From Centropus unirufus (lineage: Eukaryota > Chordata > Aves > Cuculiformes > Centropidae): DNA of 64,000 nt. Below are positions 12,466-25,662 of the stretch, one piece after another; positions within the stretch are counted from its first letter, which is position 1; each line of letters opens with the position of its first letter. A program made the position numbers and the translations under genes. Location: the NCBI GenBank assembly GCA_013397695.1, contig VYZI01000135.1, positions 489,397-553,396 of the forward strand, given 5' to 3'. The notes beneath the pieces are model-generated. The model searched no databases. It worked only from the letters and a program-made list of their open reading frames with translations, and had not been told where the DNA came from.

Positions 12466-15400
12466 TCTCTTAAAACCTGTCTTCTGTCATACCCTCACCT
12501 GCTGTATAAACACTTCTCCCTTGGGAACAGCAGGCAGCACTCGGCTACTCGGTTTTGATAACACATACACTACACAAAACAGAAAACACTACTGCATGGC
12601 TTCTTACCTTTGCTATAACCTGCCTCATAGTGTTCCTCCTCCTTCAGCGCTCCTCTTTACATTGTTTTTCTCCCTGAATGCTGTTCCAGGAGGGCATTTA
12701 GTTGAAAGGAGAGGTTGTTGCTAGGTTATCTTCCCTAGGCTAGCTAGCAAGAGATTCAAATGTCTTCAGTGTTCCTGAGCAGAAAGACCTCTCCAGGCAC
12801 TGATCTTTTTGCTGTTTTCCAAAGACAGCAATGTTGTCATCTTGAAGGAGGATGCTGCTTCTGCAATGTTGTGGCAGAGCATTTAAAGGGTGTGTGAGAG
12901 GGGCAAACTGAACATACAGGCACCCAAATTTTAAGATAGAAAAAATATATAAGGTAGTACCCCACCAACTGGATAAAAATTCATCATCCCCAGCTGACAA
13001 GCCTTCTGTTTGCTGTAGAGTTCAGAATCAGTGCTCCAGTTTCTGTCACCTGCAGTTTGCTCGTTCTCCCCATCTTCCTTCAAAGCACTCAGGGAATACC
13101 TATGCATATTTTTACTCACTGAGTTACAATCTGATTTATCCCTACTTACCTGATGATTCAAGAGATGAATGATTTGTTAACATAGACATGTTGAAACTGA
13201 TGTCTTTAACTATTAAGCCCTGCTAAGGATGGTCATTGGAACTTGGACTCGGTATCACTCACACTTCTAGAAGAACTTTGAGCTAACTGAGCTGTTTACT
13301 CTATAGAAACTGTTTACTAGTAGTTAAAAACAGGCTTTCCCTTGTAACACAACTTTTAGAGGAAACTGTCCAGTATAGAGTTAGATGATAGTTAATAAAT
13401 ATCTCCTTACAGGTGCTTTGCCATGCTCCATTGTTTTCTTTTCCTCTACAAATTGATTGTTCCCAGCACTGCAAAACTGGTTTACTGTAAACATATTAAT
13501 GCTAAGAACTGAATACAGAGGTCTTTGTTCTTGTTTTTTGTTTGTTTTTTTTTTTTTTAAATTAGAAATAGTGCAGCTGTTGATCAATTTGGTGACATGA
13601 AGGATGGTGATGTCAAGACCTGGCAGGAACAAACACTGACTGCAGGAGATGGAAGAAGAGTGGATCCAGACAAGGAAATAACCCACAGTGTTCAAAAATT
13701 AAAAGCAAGGGGGCAAAAGACCCAATTAAAGAAGTCGGGATGTTATTAGGAGGAGCTTGCTCAGAATTTTGAAATCTTGCACTTGAGAACTGAAACCTCA
13801 TACACCGCAAATTTCTATTCTCTTTTCCTCTCTGTTGTTCACATATGGAAATGTCGCTTTTGCCCCTTGGTTCAGCAGGATATAAGGTAATTTGTCTCAG
13901 ACTAGTTAGTGGTGGGCAGAGTTCTGCTGGTGTAAATGGATCTCACTTCCTACCTGCTGAGAGGTTCCTGCAACACTCTTTGTTCTTTGTTTATGAAACA
14001 GAACCACTGAAATGTGTCAAATGCTTGGTGCTCACTGCAGCAATTTTATTAGGCTCTCTTCATCTGCTTTTGAATCATATTACTTTGTACCATTCTCTCA
14101 CAGTTTTGTCAGAGAGGTAACTACATGTCATTGATGGCGGATCTGCAACTTGTAGTCTGTGGGAGAAACAATAAAGATACAAACTGACACATATACTATA
14201 AATGCCTGGCATTAATTCCAGGAAAGAATAATCTTTCAAAGCCAGGAACACTACGTGGATGGCAGATTGTCAGCTACTCACAGTTTCTTTCTAAACTGAC
14301 TTGGCATCAGGGCTGGTATCTTTCCTTTCTCTAGGTGCATTAATGCCACCACATATACCTACAAGTTTACTATTGCTGGATGCAACAAAGAGGTATCTGC
14401 ACCCCTGCAGGGGGGTGTTGTGATTTTGAAATATTGTGCTGGCTGGTGAGCGGTAACTTTACTAAACAACTGATACCTAGTTTTACTTTAGCTTTTAATT
14501 CTCTTTTCCTTCTCCGCTATGAAAAATTGACTGTCTCTCACACCTCAGAAAACAGTGCTGCATTCTCAAATACCAAATAGCATTGCTGTAGCTCTCCTGG
14601 CTTCAAAGTGGATACTCCTGACCTGATTTACTGGTCTTCATTGAGAGTACAGTTCAGGCAGAAGCACTGCATGTATTTCACACTAAGTGCCTGTGGTTAA
14701 CAAAGGCAGCTTTCTGATGTCTCTGTCTTCCAAACAATTAATCCAAAAGTCTGTTTATGTTGGCTCCAGTCATACCACTCTGCTGGTGTTGACCATTATT
14801 TGTGATTTAATGATAACTTTGTATTTCAGTTAAATGAAAAGTGTATTTTGTGTGCACCCAAGTCAGATGTTTCTGGGAGAACAGGGCCTTTGTTAACACT
14901 GAGGGGAAAATTTAATTGTACCCCCACCCCCACTTCATTTACATAACTCAGATTGATGAGATAGGAAGGAAAGAGTTTACAATGCAAGAAGATAGGAATT
15001 TGGGGATTTAAATAGGAAGCAAATCGAAATGAGCTGTCTGAGGTAATTACGAAACACATACTTCATATGTTTTCATTAGATATTGCTATTATACTACACA
15101 AGGCAAAGGAGTTTGATTAAACTACATCTCAGTATATAAATGTATGCATAAATTACCCAGAAATCAGTTAGTTCATTATCTTTCAGGAACTCAGCAGGGG
15201 ACTGAACAAAAGTTTAGGTGCATTGGGATAAATAATTTGATCAAGAATAAAACCTGTGCTTAGCAGGAACTGAAAAAACAGGCAAAGTTGGTGAGATGGA
15301 GCACAACAAGGAGTCAAATTAACTCCAGTGTCAAAGCCCCAGGCAGGAAGAACACCAGGGAGGGCATGAAGGGCTGAGCTCCTTCTGCACCACCAGGAAG

Positions 15401-16329
15401 CTCAGGGCACAGGTAGAGTTTGGCCTTGGCTGCCCAGTATGTAGGACACGCTAATGCCTGAAGAAGGCGCAATTCTTTCCTGCAGGCACACTAGCAGTGC
15501 AGGCATCAGCTTTACCCTTTCTGTTCAGAAAGGGCACTTCAGGCTGTTTTCACCACCAGTTTGCTCATAGCAGGGGATTGGCAAATAATGGGGAGCTAAA
15601 CAACTTTCTTATTTAAACTCCAGCCTCTGGTGCATGTTTTTTAATGAGGAAGAAAGAGTTTTCTCAGATGTGCTTGTCCCTTTCGCAATATACTAATTTA
15701 TAGAAGCACTGCATGTGGAACCATCTATTGCAGATCTCAAGAAGCTGAAATGATGCTGCAAGGGAAGAACCAGATGAAAGGTGATGCTGTCAGGAGATCT
15801 ATGACAAGCAGACAGAGTATGATCTCCTCAGACATTTCTAGCATTAAAATTTATGCTAAATATTACTTAGTGTATTTTGAATTGGTTGCTATTCCTCAGG
15901 CCAAACTCTGCCCTTTAAAGAAACAAGTGCTCATGAAACTCTAATACCAACAATTCGGTGAGAGAAGCCATCACAAAACATTCTTCATCAAACTTTCTTA
16001 TAATTGTTTTAGGTCTGTGAATTCACTCCAGGTCTGTACATTTGATTGACAGAAACCATGGCTCCCACAAGTACCTGTATGCTACTTTTCCCTTTCATTG
16101 AAGCAGGCTTAACTAAATTTCTCCAGCTTCTGCTTACACAAAGTGGTAATGTAACATTTTTGTTGCTAATGAGAATACAGGTTTAGTACTCGTGTTCAGA
16201 ATTTATGGTATGATCTTGTTGAAATGCCTCTCAGGAATCTCTCTCTCAAGGCTAGATCAACTTTTATACATTTTTGTTAATAGCTGCTAAAAACCATGTC
16301 AAAAGGCTTAGCATTTAACTTATAGCTCT
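12466..16329. other. Non-coding stretch, no gene seen
   Basis: No open frame has a recognisable domain; the longest is 13381-13695 on minus (104 codons), which reads through a T run. A 14-base T run is at 13545-13558 and a cccccaccccc motif at 14921-14930. The section 15300-15560 is richer in G and C than its flanks but carries no exon or repeat I can name. Confidence 0.55.
13545..13558. repeat. Poly-T run (14 bases)
   Basis: An uninterrupted run of T preceded by ttgtttttt-type sequence. It is a mononucleotide tract with no associated retroposon body that I can identify on either side. Confidence 0.85.
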
Positions 16330-18250
16330 CTTTTAGTCTCTTCCTCCTGTCCCCTTCTATTCCTGCTGAGGGTTCCTGTTCCCGTTTACTCTTTTATCTC
16401 TTTAAATTTCTCTAAAATCAATTACAAGACACTGATCTGTCTATCTCACTTGCTGTCTGTAGTATATCAGCACCAGCTTCAGCTGTAATCCACTCTGCCT
16501 TGTTATTGACTGCCTCTCTCCAAGCTTGGTATCATCATCAAATACTATGGGCTGACTACACAATCTTTTAATAAATAAATACAACAACTCTTGGCCCTAA
16601 TAATAAAGCTTCTGACTCTCCAATAATCCCCTTTCCCATTAATTCATTCTGAAGTCCAATATTCTTTCTCTATTCCCTGACAGAATAATGTATTACATCA
16701 AACATTTTTCAAGGAACTGTATTACAAGAACTGCTCCTTTCCCACCATGATCTGTCAGCAGATGCCGCGTGGTAAGTTTGTTAACTCTTTCAGAAGTTTG
16801 GCTGGTATTTCATAGGTTTATACATTTTCACACCAGGAGGGACATCTCACTTGACACTCAGTGTGATCTGAACCACAGAGGTTTCTCCAACAGGTCTCAA
16901 GTCACTGTAGACTAACCCTTGCTACCCTGCAGTGTTTCTCTTGGGAAGATTTCCAGTGTTGAATTCATGTGATAAAGAGTTCTCCACAGACACTGGTCAT
17001 TTAATTTTGGTGGCTAATTACTGTTGCTGTGAAAATTATACACTTTTAGATTTGAAGTTTGAATCCAGTGTGATTTGACTGTTATCAGCCTCCAGCCACT
17101 GCATCCCGTTATGGTTTCATGTTCAAGATTAAAGAACTTAAAGAGCTTAATGCCCTCAGAAATTTTTCCCTCCCAAGAGAGCGTGGAAAGTTCCTTTCTG
17201 CTTCCAAATAGGCTGGTCACTTACTCCTTCACTCCAGTGAATGTTCTCTGCTTATCATAGCATCCTTAAGCCTGCAACCTAAGCCCTCTTCAATCTTCCA
17301 GTGTCCCCTAGCTTGAGTAAATAGAAACAGCATATTACTGCAATATGCTTGACCCTCCTGACTACATAGGTAAATTAATATCTATAACCCTACTTTCTAT
17401 TTCCCTGCTCACCCATGAATGGTTTGTATTATGTCTTTTGGCCATCACATCCTGCTGGGAGGTTTGCAGTCTACTGCCTTTATTGAGTCTATGATGCTTG
17501 CTGTAACTCAAACAAGACCTGTCACTATAGCTTTCTCTTGCAAGCTTTCCCCAATATTTTCTCTGACAGCACTTTCATCCAATGTTATCTTCACCTGATT
17601 ATATTTTCCAGTACTATTTTGAATAAAAGGAATAGTTTCTTGCTGTCAAATCAAATACCTTCTTAAAAGTACGGGCATTAAATTTGATACCTTCTATTTC
17701 ATTAATTTCTTTTCTTCACATATTTAAGAGCTTTTTAATGCAGTACATTTGCTAATAGATCTGCATTTATCTGTCTCCTTTTTTTTCTGAATAGGGCAGG
17801 AATCTTGATGCTGGCAATTAGCCTATGCCTTCTGATGTCCTTTCATTGACTTAATCTTGTAAGTATCCTTGATTTACTATGGTAATTTTTTTTCTCATGG
17901 AAAATAAATATCTGATAAATTCTCCATCACATTTTGTAAGCACAGAAAAAAAAGGAAATAATTTTGTTATGTTACAGTGTCAGAGTTTTCCACAATCTAT
18001 GACCCTTTCTATCTCTCATTTCACCTCTTGTGCCATCTCTTGTCGGTTTATGTACATGAAACATGTCTTTCCATTTATCTTACATCTCATTCACAGCTCT
18101 CTCTATGTTTCACCTTGACTTTGCTCATCATTTTTCTACAGTCTCACGATCATTTCTATAATGCTCCTACTCCTTCCCTGTATCAGTGTTTTAACTGCTG
18201 TTAACCTTTATTTCCCTCCAGATTACTTTTTGTACTTTTTGTTCATTGCA
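16330..18250. other. Pyrimidine-rich stretch with possible ancient CR1 debris on the minus strand
   Basis: The plus strand is noticeably rich in C and T and poor in G over this interval. Near 16513-16545 the plus-strand text ctccaagcttggtatcatca is the reverse complement of the CR1 region that encodes the reverse transcriptase FADDTKL box, which suggests a very old minus-strand LINE. Around 17795-17840 there is weaker LINE-like text. Divergence is too great to draw boundaries, and no protein can be read continuously. Short open frames at 17879-18204 are chance. Confidence 0.3.
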
Positions 18251-21200
18251 CAGTGTATGAATTGTTACAAGCTTGGGGCTTGCCTGTTCAAGTGGTGTTT
18301 AATGCTGTGGATGCACTGATGCACCTGCCTATAAGGAATCTCTATTTACCATTTTTCTTCCAAAACCCATTTCCACACCATTAATTATTTCTCAAAACTA
18401 AGCAGGCTGGATCCTGAATAAGCTGTCTATAGCGAAGTCATGCCTTGCTCTTTTCCCGTTTTATTCCTGGCATAAAGGAAGGTTTTGGCCAGGAGGGACA
18501 AACTTGGCCTGAAACAGTGAACAAAAAATGGGCAGAATACTGGTGTTTGACAAATTGTATACTGGGACCAACTGAAATGGCAGGGGAAACACAAGATCTC
18601 TCTGCCTTGAGAGCACCCTCTTGCAAATGAAGGGGATGGGGGCAATGCAGCTCTCATGATGAAGACTCCTGAGCAGGGGAGGAATAGCTTTATGTGCCAA
18701 GGATGCCTTGGAGAGGGTCACTGCTAAATCCATCACAATTGCTAGTGTCTTTGATCAGGTCTTTAATCTCCTTTACACCTTCCTTCTGAATGTTCATACC
18801 TTCCCTAAACATGTAATGAGTATGTCAATATGTGAGACTAGAAACCTGCTGGAAATGATGAAAATAACTTCAATTGTCTTGGATGAGACCAAAATTTCTT
18901 TCCAAACCGCCTGTAGAAAACAATGCATCTACACCATGCAGTAGAACTTGTTGTAAGACCTTCAAACCATCAGAGCCGGTATTAGCTCCAGGGAAAATGG
19001 GTAGAGCCAGGCAGTGCTGTGTGCAAGCTAGCAAGGTGTGCTGGACTGCTTCTGCTGTGCTATAAGCATCTCCAAGAACACACATGGAGATAGTGGGTCA
19101 GTCGGAAACCATTAATTATGGATGAATATTACTTTTTTCTACTATACTGATGCCTGGGAGGAAATGGACGACAACAGAATGGGGAGCATAATGACAGGCT
19201 ACTAAATTTACTGTTTCAATGATTTACTTCTGCCTTTACTTAGCACAAAAACAAGCCTGAGATGATGTTGTTATCATTTTTTTCTTTTATGAGTGCACAA
19301 CAGAAATGTTATGCTTAGGCCTCCATTAAATTGGGTCCCAATTAGCAAATTTTCTGGAAGTTTGCCTCATCCCAGCTCTTTCCCATCCTCTTACCAGCCT
19401 CTGCCCACACACACAGTTGCTATGCACGGTGCATTGCACGCACAGTGCTCACTGAGGTACCTGAGTGCAGAGTTTAGATACTCCAACAAAACAAGAACAG
19501 GTTTGTCCCACGCAGGATCTTTTTTTTTTTCCTATGCTGCTTGTTACTAACAATTTGCAAGTCCCTTTACACCCTTCAGCTATAACCTAACCTGCACTAT
19601 TCATATTTTGTGGATTAATTAATTTTTTTCTATTAGTTTTCCATTAAATTTTGTAGGCATGTATATTTATGAAAAGAACAGAGGGGAAAAAATCCCAGAA
19701 ATTACCACAAGAAAAACCCCTGCTAAAAGCAATAAGTTTGCTGACAGATGGTAGAATCAGTTGAAAATCGAGTACCATATTTACTAAGTCTAACCCACTT
19801 AGTAAGCCAGAAAAGTGTTATCTAATTCTATCCCCTGTGTGTTTGTGTTTTGGAATAAACAGATGCCTAATGAGGAATGTGTCTAGTATGGTTTTTGAAG
19901 AACCTGGATGGATCCTGATTCTGATTCAATACTTGATTTTGACAAAGATGATAACACACACAGAAGAATCTATTGTTTTGACTTTCAGAATCACAAATGT
20001 TCTACTGCTAGCTAATGGACAAAAAATGGTTTCAAAAAAAGGTGCCAGAACAGGGCACAAATCAGAAAAAATACAGAAGTGTTGAATTACTTAACCTTCA
20101 TTTTGCATTTTCTGTTCTATTTATATAACACCCAAAAATGCAGTGAAGTAAAGGGCAAACTCGCTTGAACCAGTCGCAGACTTGGCAGCTACCACAACCA
20201 ATTCCTGTATGTTTTGAGCTAGATTTTATAAAATAATAGAACCTGCCTTAGAAAGACATCTGCCTGTGCACTTTGTGGCAGATTTGATTGAGAAGCAAAA
20301 ATGGAATAAACAGAGAAGGGTAATCTGAGCAATAAAGGCTTGAGGGAAGATAAGCCTCTTGAAGGCCATGTTTGACCTATACAGAGTAAAGTGATGTTCC
20401 TCAAAGGCACTGTCCTAATGCTGCTTGGGTGGCTTTTAGAACCACACCCTTAATTGGAGACATTGGGAAGTTTACCAAAGAAAATCATCCCTCTGCGAAG
20501 TCGATAACAAAGCATTTATAGATGAAGATTTCTCCTATTCTATAGAAGGCTTTTAAAATATGTCTGCTCCTTGTAATTTTTCAAGAGTGTATGGAATGGA
20601 TAAACAATAATACTAAATGAAATAACACCTAGACATATATTTCAAAAGATTATTTAATAGAAGGGAGATCTGTTGTTTATTTTCCATAGTATTTGAAAAT
20701 ATGGAGATCAGTGATAGATTTCAATAAAGGGATGTTCACCTTTATAGCCTATTTTCAAGTATGTGAATGTGCTCAGTAGTGACTGATTTTAATCCCGGAA
20801 TTACAAAATATCTTTCTCAAAATAACACTAAGCGTCAATGATTGAAGCAGCAGCCTGAATACCAGGACTCTCAGCCCTGTGTGCAGCATTTGTTATCTAC
20901 CCATTCTGTGAGCACAAGTATTTTTTTTCTATATTACCTGTCCACAGGGGAGATGCAGGGTGCTTCTAACCCTATGGAAAACTGAATTTAAATTCACACA
21001 TGCATTATTCTATAATGGTCAGTGTTCTAACTTTGTCATAGGAAAATCTAAGGTAAAGGTCACATCAGCGTATCATCATTGTATTACCACAGAAAATGCC
21101 AATTTACCCATCAAAGGAAAACAGACACTGGTGGTGGCAACAGAATGTTTTAACATGTGGAAATACATGTGATCCTTAAATATTAATAGCAAGAATTGCC

Positions 21201-22089
21201 TTTCACCTCTTATCTAGGCAGTATCTAAAGATGGTTTTCTGTTCACATTTCAGGGAAAGAAAGCAGATTTTGATGGTGTACCTGAGGGAAAAGAAAAAGT
21301 GCTGGCACTATGGTTTTCTTCTGATGGCTTTTCCCCCCCTCAAAGGCAACACAGAAAAATGCTTGTGGGAAAGATTTTACACTGTCCTTGGTTTAAAAAT
21401 GCAATATAAGTATAAATTTCTTTTTGTTTCTAGTTTTATGTGAAAGGAGGAGGGAATCGGGGAAAGATTGTGGATCCTGATTTTAAAGTTTCCCGTTTTA
21501 CTTTGCCCTTTCTTGGCTCTACTTTGTTGCATTTCCAAAGCATTAAAACAGAGACTCGGGGGCCTTGCTAGGCATAATGGTATAAAGTTTCCGGCGCAGT
21601 AAGCTGTAACACTTTGTATGCTCTGGAAACTTTGCATTCAGCCTTTTAATAAGTGAAGACGCAACATAATGCTCCTGATAATTTTCAGCACGGACAGATG
21701 GTATATGAACAGCCTGGTGGGAGGAGAACCAGCGCAGCTTAGGGTAACAATGTTTGACTAGCTATCAGGGAGGAAACAGACTTCCTCTGCCATTGTCCAG
21801 TGCCAAGGAGCTTGTTTTATCTCCTGCTCACCACACTGATCATGCTTTGCTTTCTTCTGTTTTATAGGCATTGGCTTTATGCAGAAAGTGCAGTTCCTTT
21901 CTACTGCCAAGACGAAATGGTATTTTAGATTATAACTAGGCTAGAAGTCATTTACAATTAATTCCGCTCAAAAACTCCCATAGCTGGAAATGCAGATTAC
22001 ACTAGTTTGCTGTGAGTTGTTATAAGGTGAAGAAGCCCTTTGCTCCTGAAATTCCACACTGAATTTACTATATTGTATGCTAAAACTGG
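18251..22089. other. Non-coding stretch, no gene seen
   Basis: There are many short open frames on both strands and none over about 91 codons. The overlapping frames at 18427-18736 share the same DNA and none has a recognisable domain. No repeat end, RNA gene or CpG-rich block was recognised. Confidence 0.55.
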
Positions 22090-23689
22090 AGCTGGCTGGG
22101 CCAGAAGCCTTAGTGATGATGTGGGTCATGTTAGCAGGAGTAGAGATATGTTCAGCAGCATTTTGGGAAGCTTCTCTGGGATGGTCATAACCAAGTTAGA
22201 TTTTGTAGAGGCTGTGTATGTGGATTTGTCAGCGCTGCTCCCTCTTCAAGAGAATTCAGTAGCAGTAGCCCCAGGAGGAGTCACACTGGTAACAGACAGC
22301 ATGCCACAATGGCTAAGAATATTAGTTTCTCATAAAACTAGATGTGAGCTAGTAAAGTAGTAAAATTTGTTTCTAGTACAACATGGGGTCATTCAGACAA
22401 TGGGATGGCTTACAAGGCACCAGGATTACAGCCATCAAATGGGAACCACCTTTCTCAAAGGGAATGAGGGTCTTTGCCCAGGAGCTTGCAGGGCTCATTG
22501 GCAGGGCTTTAGACTAGATGTGATGGGATAACATCAGGCTTGCCTATGACAAGCTGCAGGAGGACACACAGTGATTAGAGGGATGAGGTGCTGGTATGGG
22601 CCCCCAGTTCTGTTGTTCTGGGCATGATGGAGCAACATAGTTGATGTCTTGTGGAGATGAGTGGGGAGTTCCTGAGAGAGCAGATGTCAGCAAGAAAACT
22701 TCTGCGGAACATTTTAAGGGAAATAAGGGGTCTTCCACTAAGAAGGTGATAAGGCCAACAGCCCAGATGAAGTGCCTGTATACAAACACATGCAGCTTGG
22801 CCACCAAACAGGAGGAGCTGGAAGATATTGTGCTGCTAAAAAGCTAGGGCCTGATTGGAGTTACTGGAGCTTGGTGGGATGAATCCCTTGACTGAAATGT
22901 GGCTCTCAATAGGTACAGGCTGCTCAGAAGGGACAGAATGGGAAGGAGGAGTGGAGGCATTGCCCTCTATATCAGGGAATGGATAGAGTGTAGAGCTGTC
23001 CCTGAAGAATATCCACAAACAGGTTGAAAGCTTATGGGTGAGAATAAAACATGGAGACAACAAAAGGAATCTTGTGGTTGGTGTATACTACAGGCCACCT
23101 GACCAAGGGGAGATGAACCCTTCTTCCTTCAGCTATGGGAGGCTTTGTGCTTGCAGCTCTCATCTTACTCAGAGATTTCAACCACCCTGACATCTGCTGG
23201 AAAAGTAGTACAATGAGCTGTAGGCAATTCAGAAGACTCTTAGAGTGCATCAAAAATAATTTCTTACACCAGGCAATAGACACCCCTACGTAAGGGGATG
23301 AAATACTGGACCTGATGGTCACTAGCACAAGCAAGCTCATCTGTGATGTCAAGGTTGGAGGCAGCCTGGGCTGCAGTGATCATACACTAGTAGAGTGGAG
23401 CAGAAGTTTTTACAAGGGCGTGTAAGTATAGGATGAGGGGGAAAGGCTTTAAATTGGAAGGGGGAAGATTAGCAAGAAATTCCTCATGATGAAGGTGATG
23501 AGACGCTGGCACAGGTTGCCCAAGGATGTTGTGGACGCCCCCTCCCTGGAAGTGTTCAAGGCCAGGTTGAATGGGGCCTTGAGCAGCCTGATCTATTGGG
23601 AGATGTCCTTGCCTTTGGCAGGGGGATTGGACATAGGTGATCTTTATGGTCCATTCCAACCCAAACCATTCACTGATTCTATGATTCCA
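22090..23689 (+). mobile_element. CR1 LINE: 5' region and endonuclease fused to 3' tail, reverse transcriptase missing
   Basis: A CR1 non-LTR retrotransposon with unusual content. From about 22430 the text matches the CR1 leader (gtctttgcccaggagcttgc, then gcagggctcattggcagggc). Endonuclease-domain text follows: LYTNTCSLATKQEELE near 22770, LVVGVYYRPPDQGE at 23071-23112, LLRDFNHPDICW near 23165 and GSLGCSDH ending at 23383. At about 23398-23408 the sequence jumps straight to the CR1 3' untranslated region (gggcgtgtaagtataggatg, then ctccctggaagtgttcaagg) and ends near 23689 with ctgattctatgattcc. The whole reverse transcriptase segment, normally well over a kilobase, is absent. Whether 22090-22380 belongs to the element is uncertain. 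The 3' end belongs to a different CR1 subfamily from the copies at 9260 and 55276. Confidence 0.9.
22746..23397 (+). pseudogene. CR1 ORF2 endonuclease remnant, broken
   Basis: This is the relic of the apurinic/apyrimidinic-type endonuclease that nicks target DNA for CR1 insertion. Recognisable motifs lie in all three forward frames: LYTNTCSLATKQEELE in one, YRPPDQGE in a second, and RDFNHPDICW and GCSDH in a third, so at least two frameshifts have occurred. The conserved GDFN motif reads RDFN here, although its aspartate and asparagine remain. The SDH motif with the catalytic histidine is kept. A stop codon (taa at 23291-23293) interrupts the third frame before GCSDH. The coding region ends abruptly at the junction with the 3' tail. 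No active protein is possible. Confidence 0.88.
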
Positions 23690-25607
23690 TGGTTGTTTTT
23701 GTAAATCTTCTCTACCCTCTGTCAGTTAGACCATTCTGCCAAACCCTAATCTCTTTCTAATCCTTGGAAGGAAGGGCAGGCAATATATTTCTTCATTCTC
23801 CATTCTCTACATGAATGTGTTAATTACACAGGGAAAGGTATTTTTCCGTCCTTGGAGCACCAAATACAGTTGGAAAAATCCTGCTATGTTCTATCTCTAG
23901 ACATATGCTTCATATGAGCCTAACAGTGAGACAGTTAATAGGTGAAGGAGATTGCTAGTGATGCAGGATGGATTAGAAATATGTATTTACTCCTATTTCT
24001 AGATCTTGGGGGATAATAGAGACAAGTGTCTTCCATGACCAATAAATTAATTTTAAAAAGGAAATTAAGAAAAAAAGAGTTTTACTTCTCTCTAGCCCAT
24101 GGCTCTCTTGTGAGCAGGTGGCAAAGAGTAAAAGAAATTAGGAATGAGAAAATATAACGTCACCCTCACTAAAATTATCCTTAAAGTATTTCATCACTTT
24201 TCTCTTTAATTTAATTTTCTTGTCACTCCTCTTTTTACTTTCTTTTTTTTTATAATTTATTTTTATTGCACCTGAATTCAGAACTACTGAATATAGCATT
24301 AAGCAGTTACTGTAAGTCTCTCTCTGCTCTTTTCATCTCAGGGTGGACAGGAGTTTTTCATTTCATACATTATTGACCATGAGATAGAATGGTGATTCTA
24401 CGAAGTGAGCAGAAGCTTTAAAAAGTTAATGAGGAGAGACAACATAGGGGGGTTGTTGTTATTGTTACTTTTTAATGTTATGTAGCATTTAGGACTGGGC
24501 AGCTGGGCACGCTGGATACTGACTGCCACTGCTGTCATATTTATTGCACTGTGCTGCTGACAGAAGACGTTATCCCTTGTGGACTCTTCCCTGCCACCAC
24601 GGCATCTGCAGCAGACAGGGTATCAGATCCATTGCCTTCCCATCTCTGCATCTCATTGGCAAATTGGGGACACCCGTGCTTGCACCCACAGAGCATGGTG
24701 AACTGACACTTAACATCTGAAAATAAACACTAATCTCAGAAAGCAAAAATAAAAACGTAATTTTTTTTTTTTTTCCTAAGGAGTGAAAGCTCTATGTTCC
24801 CTAAAGACATCCACTGAATAAGCTCAGTATGTCCTCTGGCTAACATCTGTAGTAAACTTACCTCAAAGACACAAAAACTGGGAGGATTATTACACCTTTG
24901 AATATATTATTGTACAAGAACATATGTTTCATACTGTAGCACATATCTGAGCACTCCAATGGCACTTTTGAATACCTCTGTCAGGACACTTGGAAGCATA
25001 AGAGGTCAGAAAGTGCTGATGCTGGGCAATATGATGGGGCTAACATATTCTGAGCTGGATCTTCTCTTACGCTGGTGCTATTTTTATACAGCTCCATGGA
25101 CTTCAGCTGAACAAGTGCATAGTTATACAAGAATGAGACTAGGATCTTATTGAAAGATTAAGTCTTAAACATTTTAATATAAAATGAAAATAACAGATAA
25201 ATTCATTCTCATGAGACTTCCTAGCCCTTGTGAAACATTTGACGTTTCCGCTCTCTAAATGAGAAATACTCAAAGGATGGTGAATTTTATGACAGTTTTA
25301 TGACCTGGAATTTTATTTGCTATTTTTTGCTGTTAAGAAACTCAAACCACAAAATGACTTGCACTTCAGTAGTATAAGAAAAGATTGAAACACTTTCGAG
25401 TTTTATAGTTTTAGCTGGTAGAAACTGGAATGGCTTAATTGACTTGAAATGGACCTGAAGATTTTTCTTACTAGTCAAAGTGCCTTGTCTGATTGGCTTA
25501 AATTGATGGAAGAAAGATGCCAGTTAAACATGAGGCAAGAACAACTTGAACAGCAAGATAGTGAATTACAGCTATGGGCTGCTTAGTGAAAATATGACAT
25601 CTCTATC
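23690..25607. other. Non-coding stretch, no gene seen
   Basis: AT-rich DNA with a 14-base T run at 24761-24774. The section 24490-24720 is richer in G and C and contains no exon or known repeat that I recognise. The only notable frame is 24959-25153 on plus (64 codons), without a domain. Confidence 0.55.
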
Positions 25608-25662
25608 ACCAGAAGTTGTCAAGAGTAGGTTCGGCAAACATCTGTCAGGAAGGACACGGGCA
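25608..25662 (+). mobile_element. Scrap of an ancient CR1-like 3' region
   Basis: The text agaagttgtcaagagtaggt followed by tcggcaaacatctgtcagga resembles the 3' part of older CR1/L3-type LINEs of reptiles and birds, where the order is gtttt(c)aagag, taggtt, (g)acaaacatctgtcagg. Only this short core is recognisable; the usual terminal segment is not seen downstream. It is much more diverged from the three younger CR1 copies than they are from each other, which suggests an old insertion. Confidence 0.55.

Noticed and set aside
22040..22360. A 106-codon plus-strand frame just before the CR1 endonuclease
   Set aside because: No known domain; it lies in or next to the CR1 leader region and is not a host gene.
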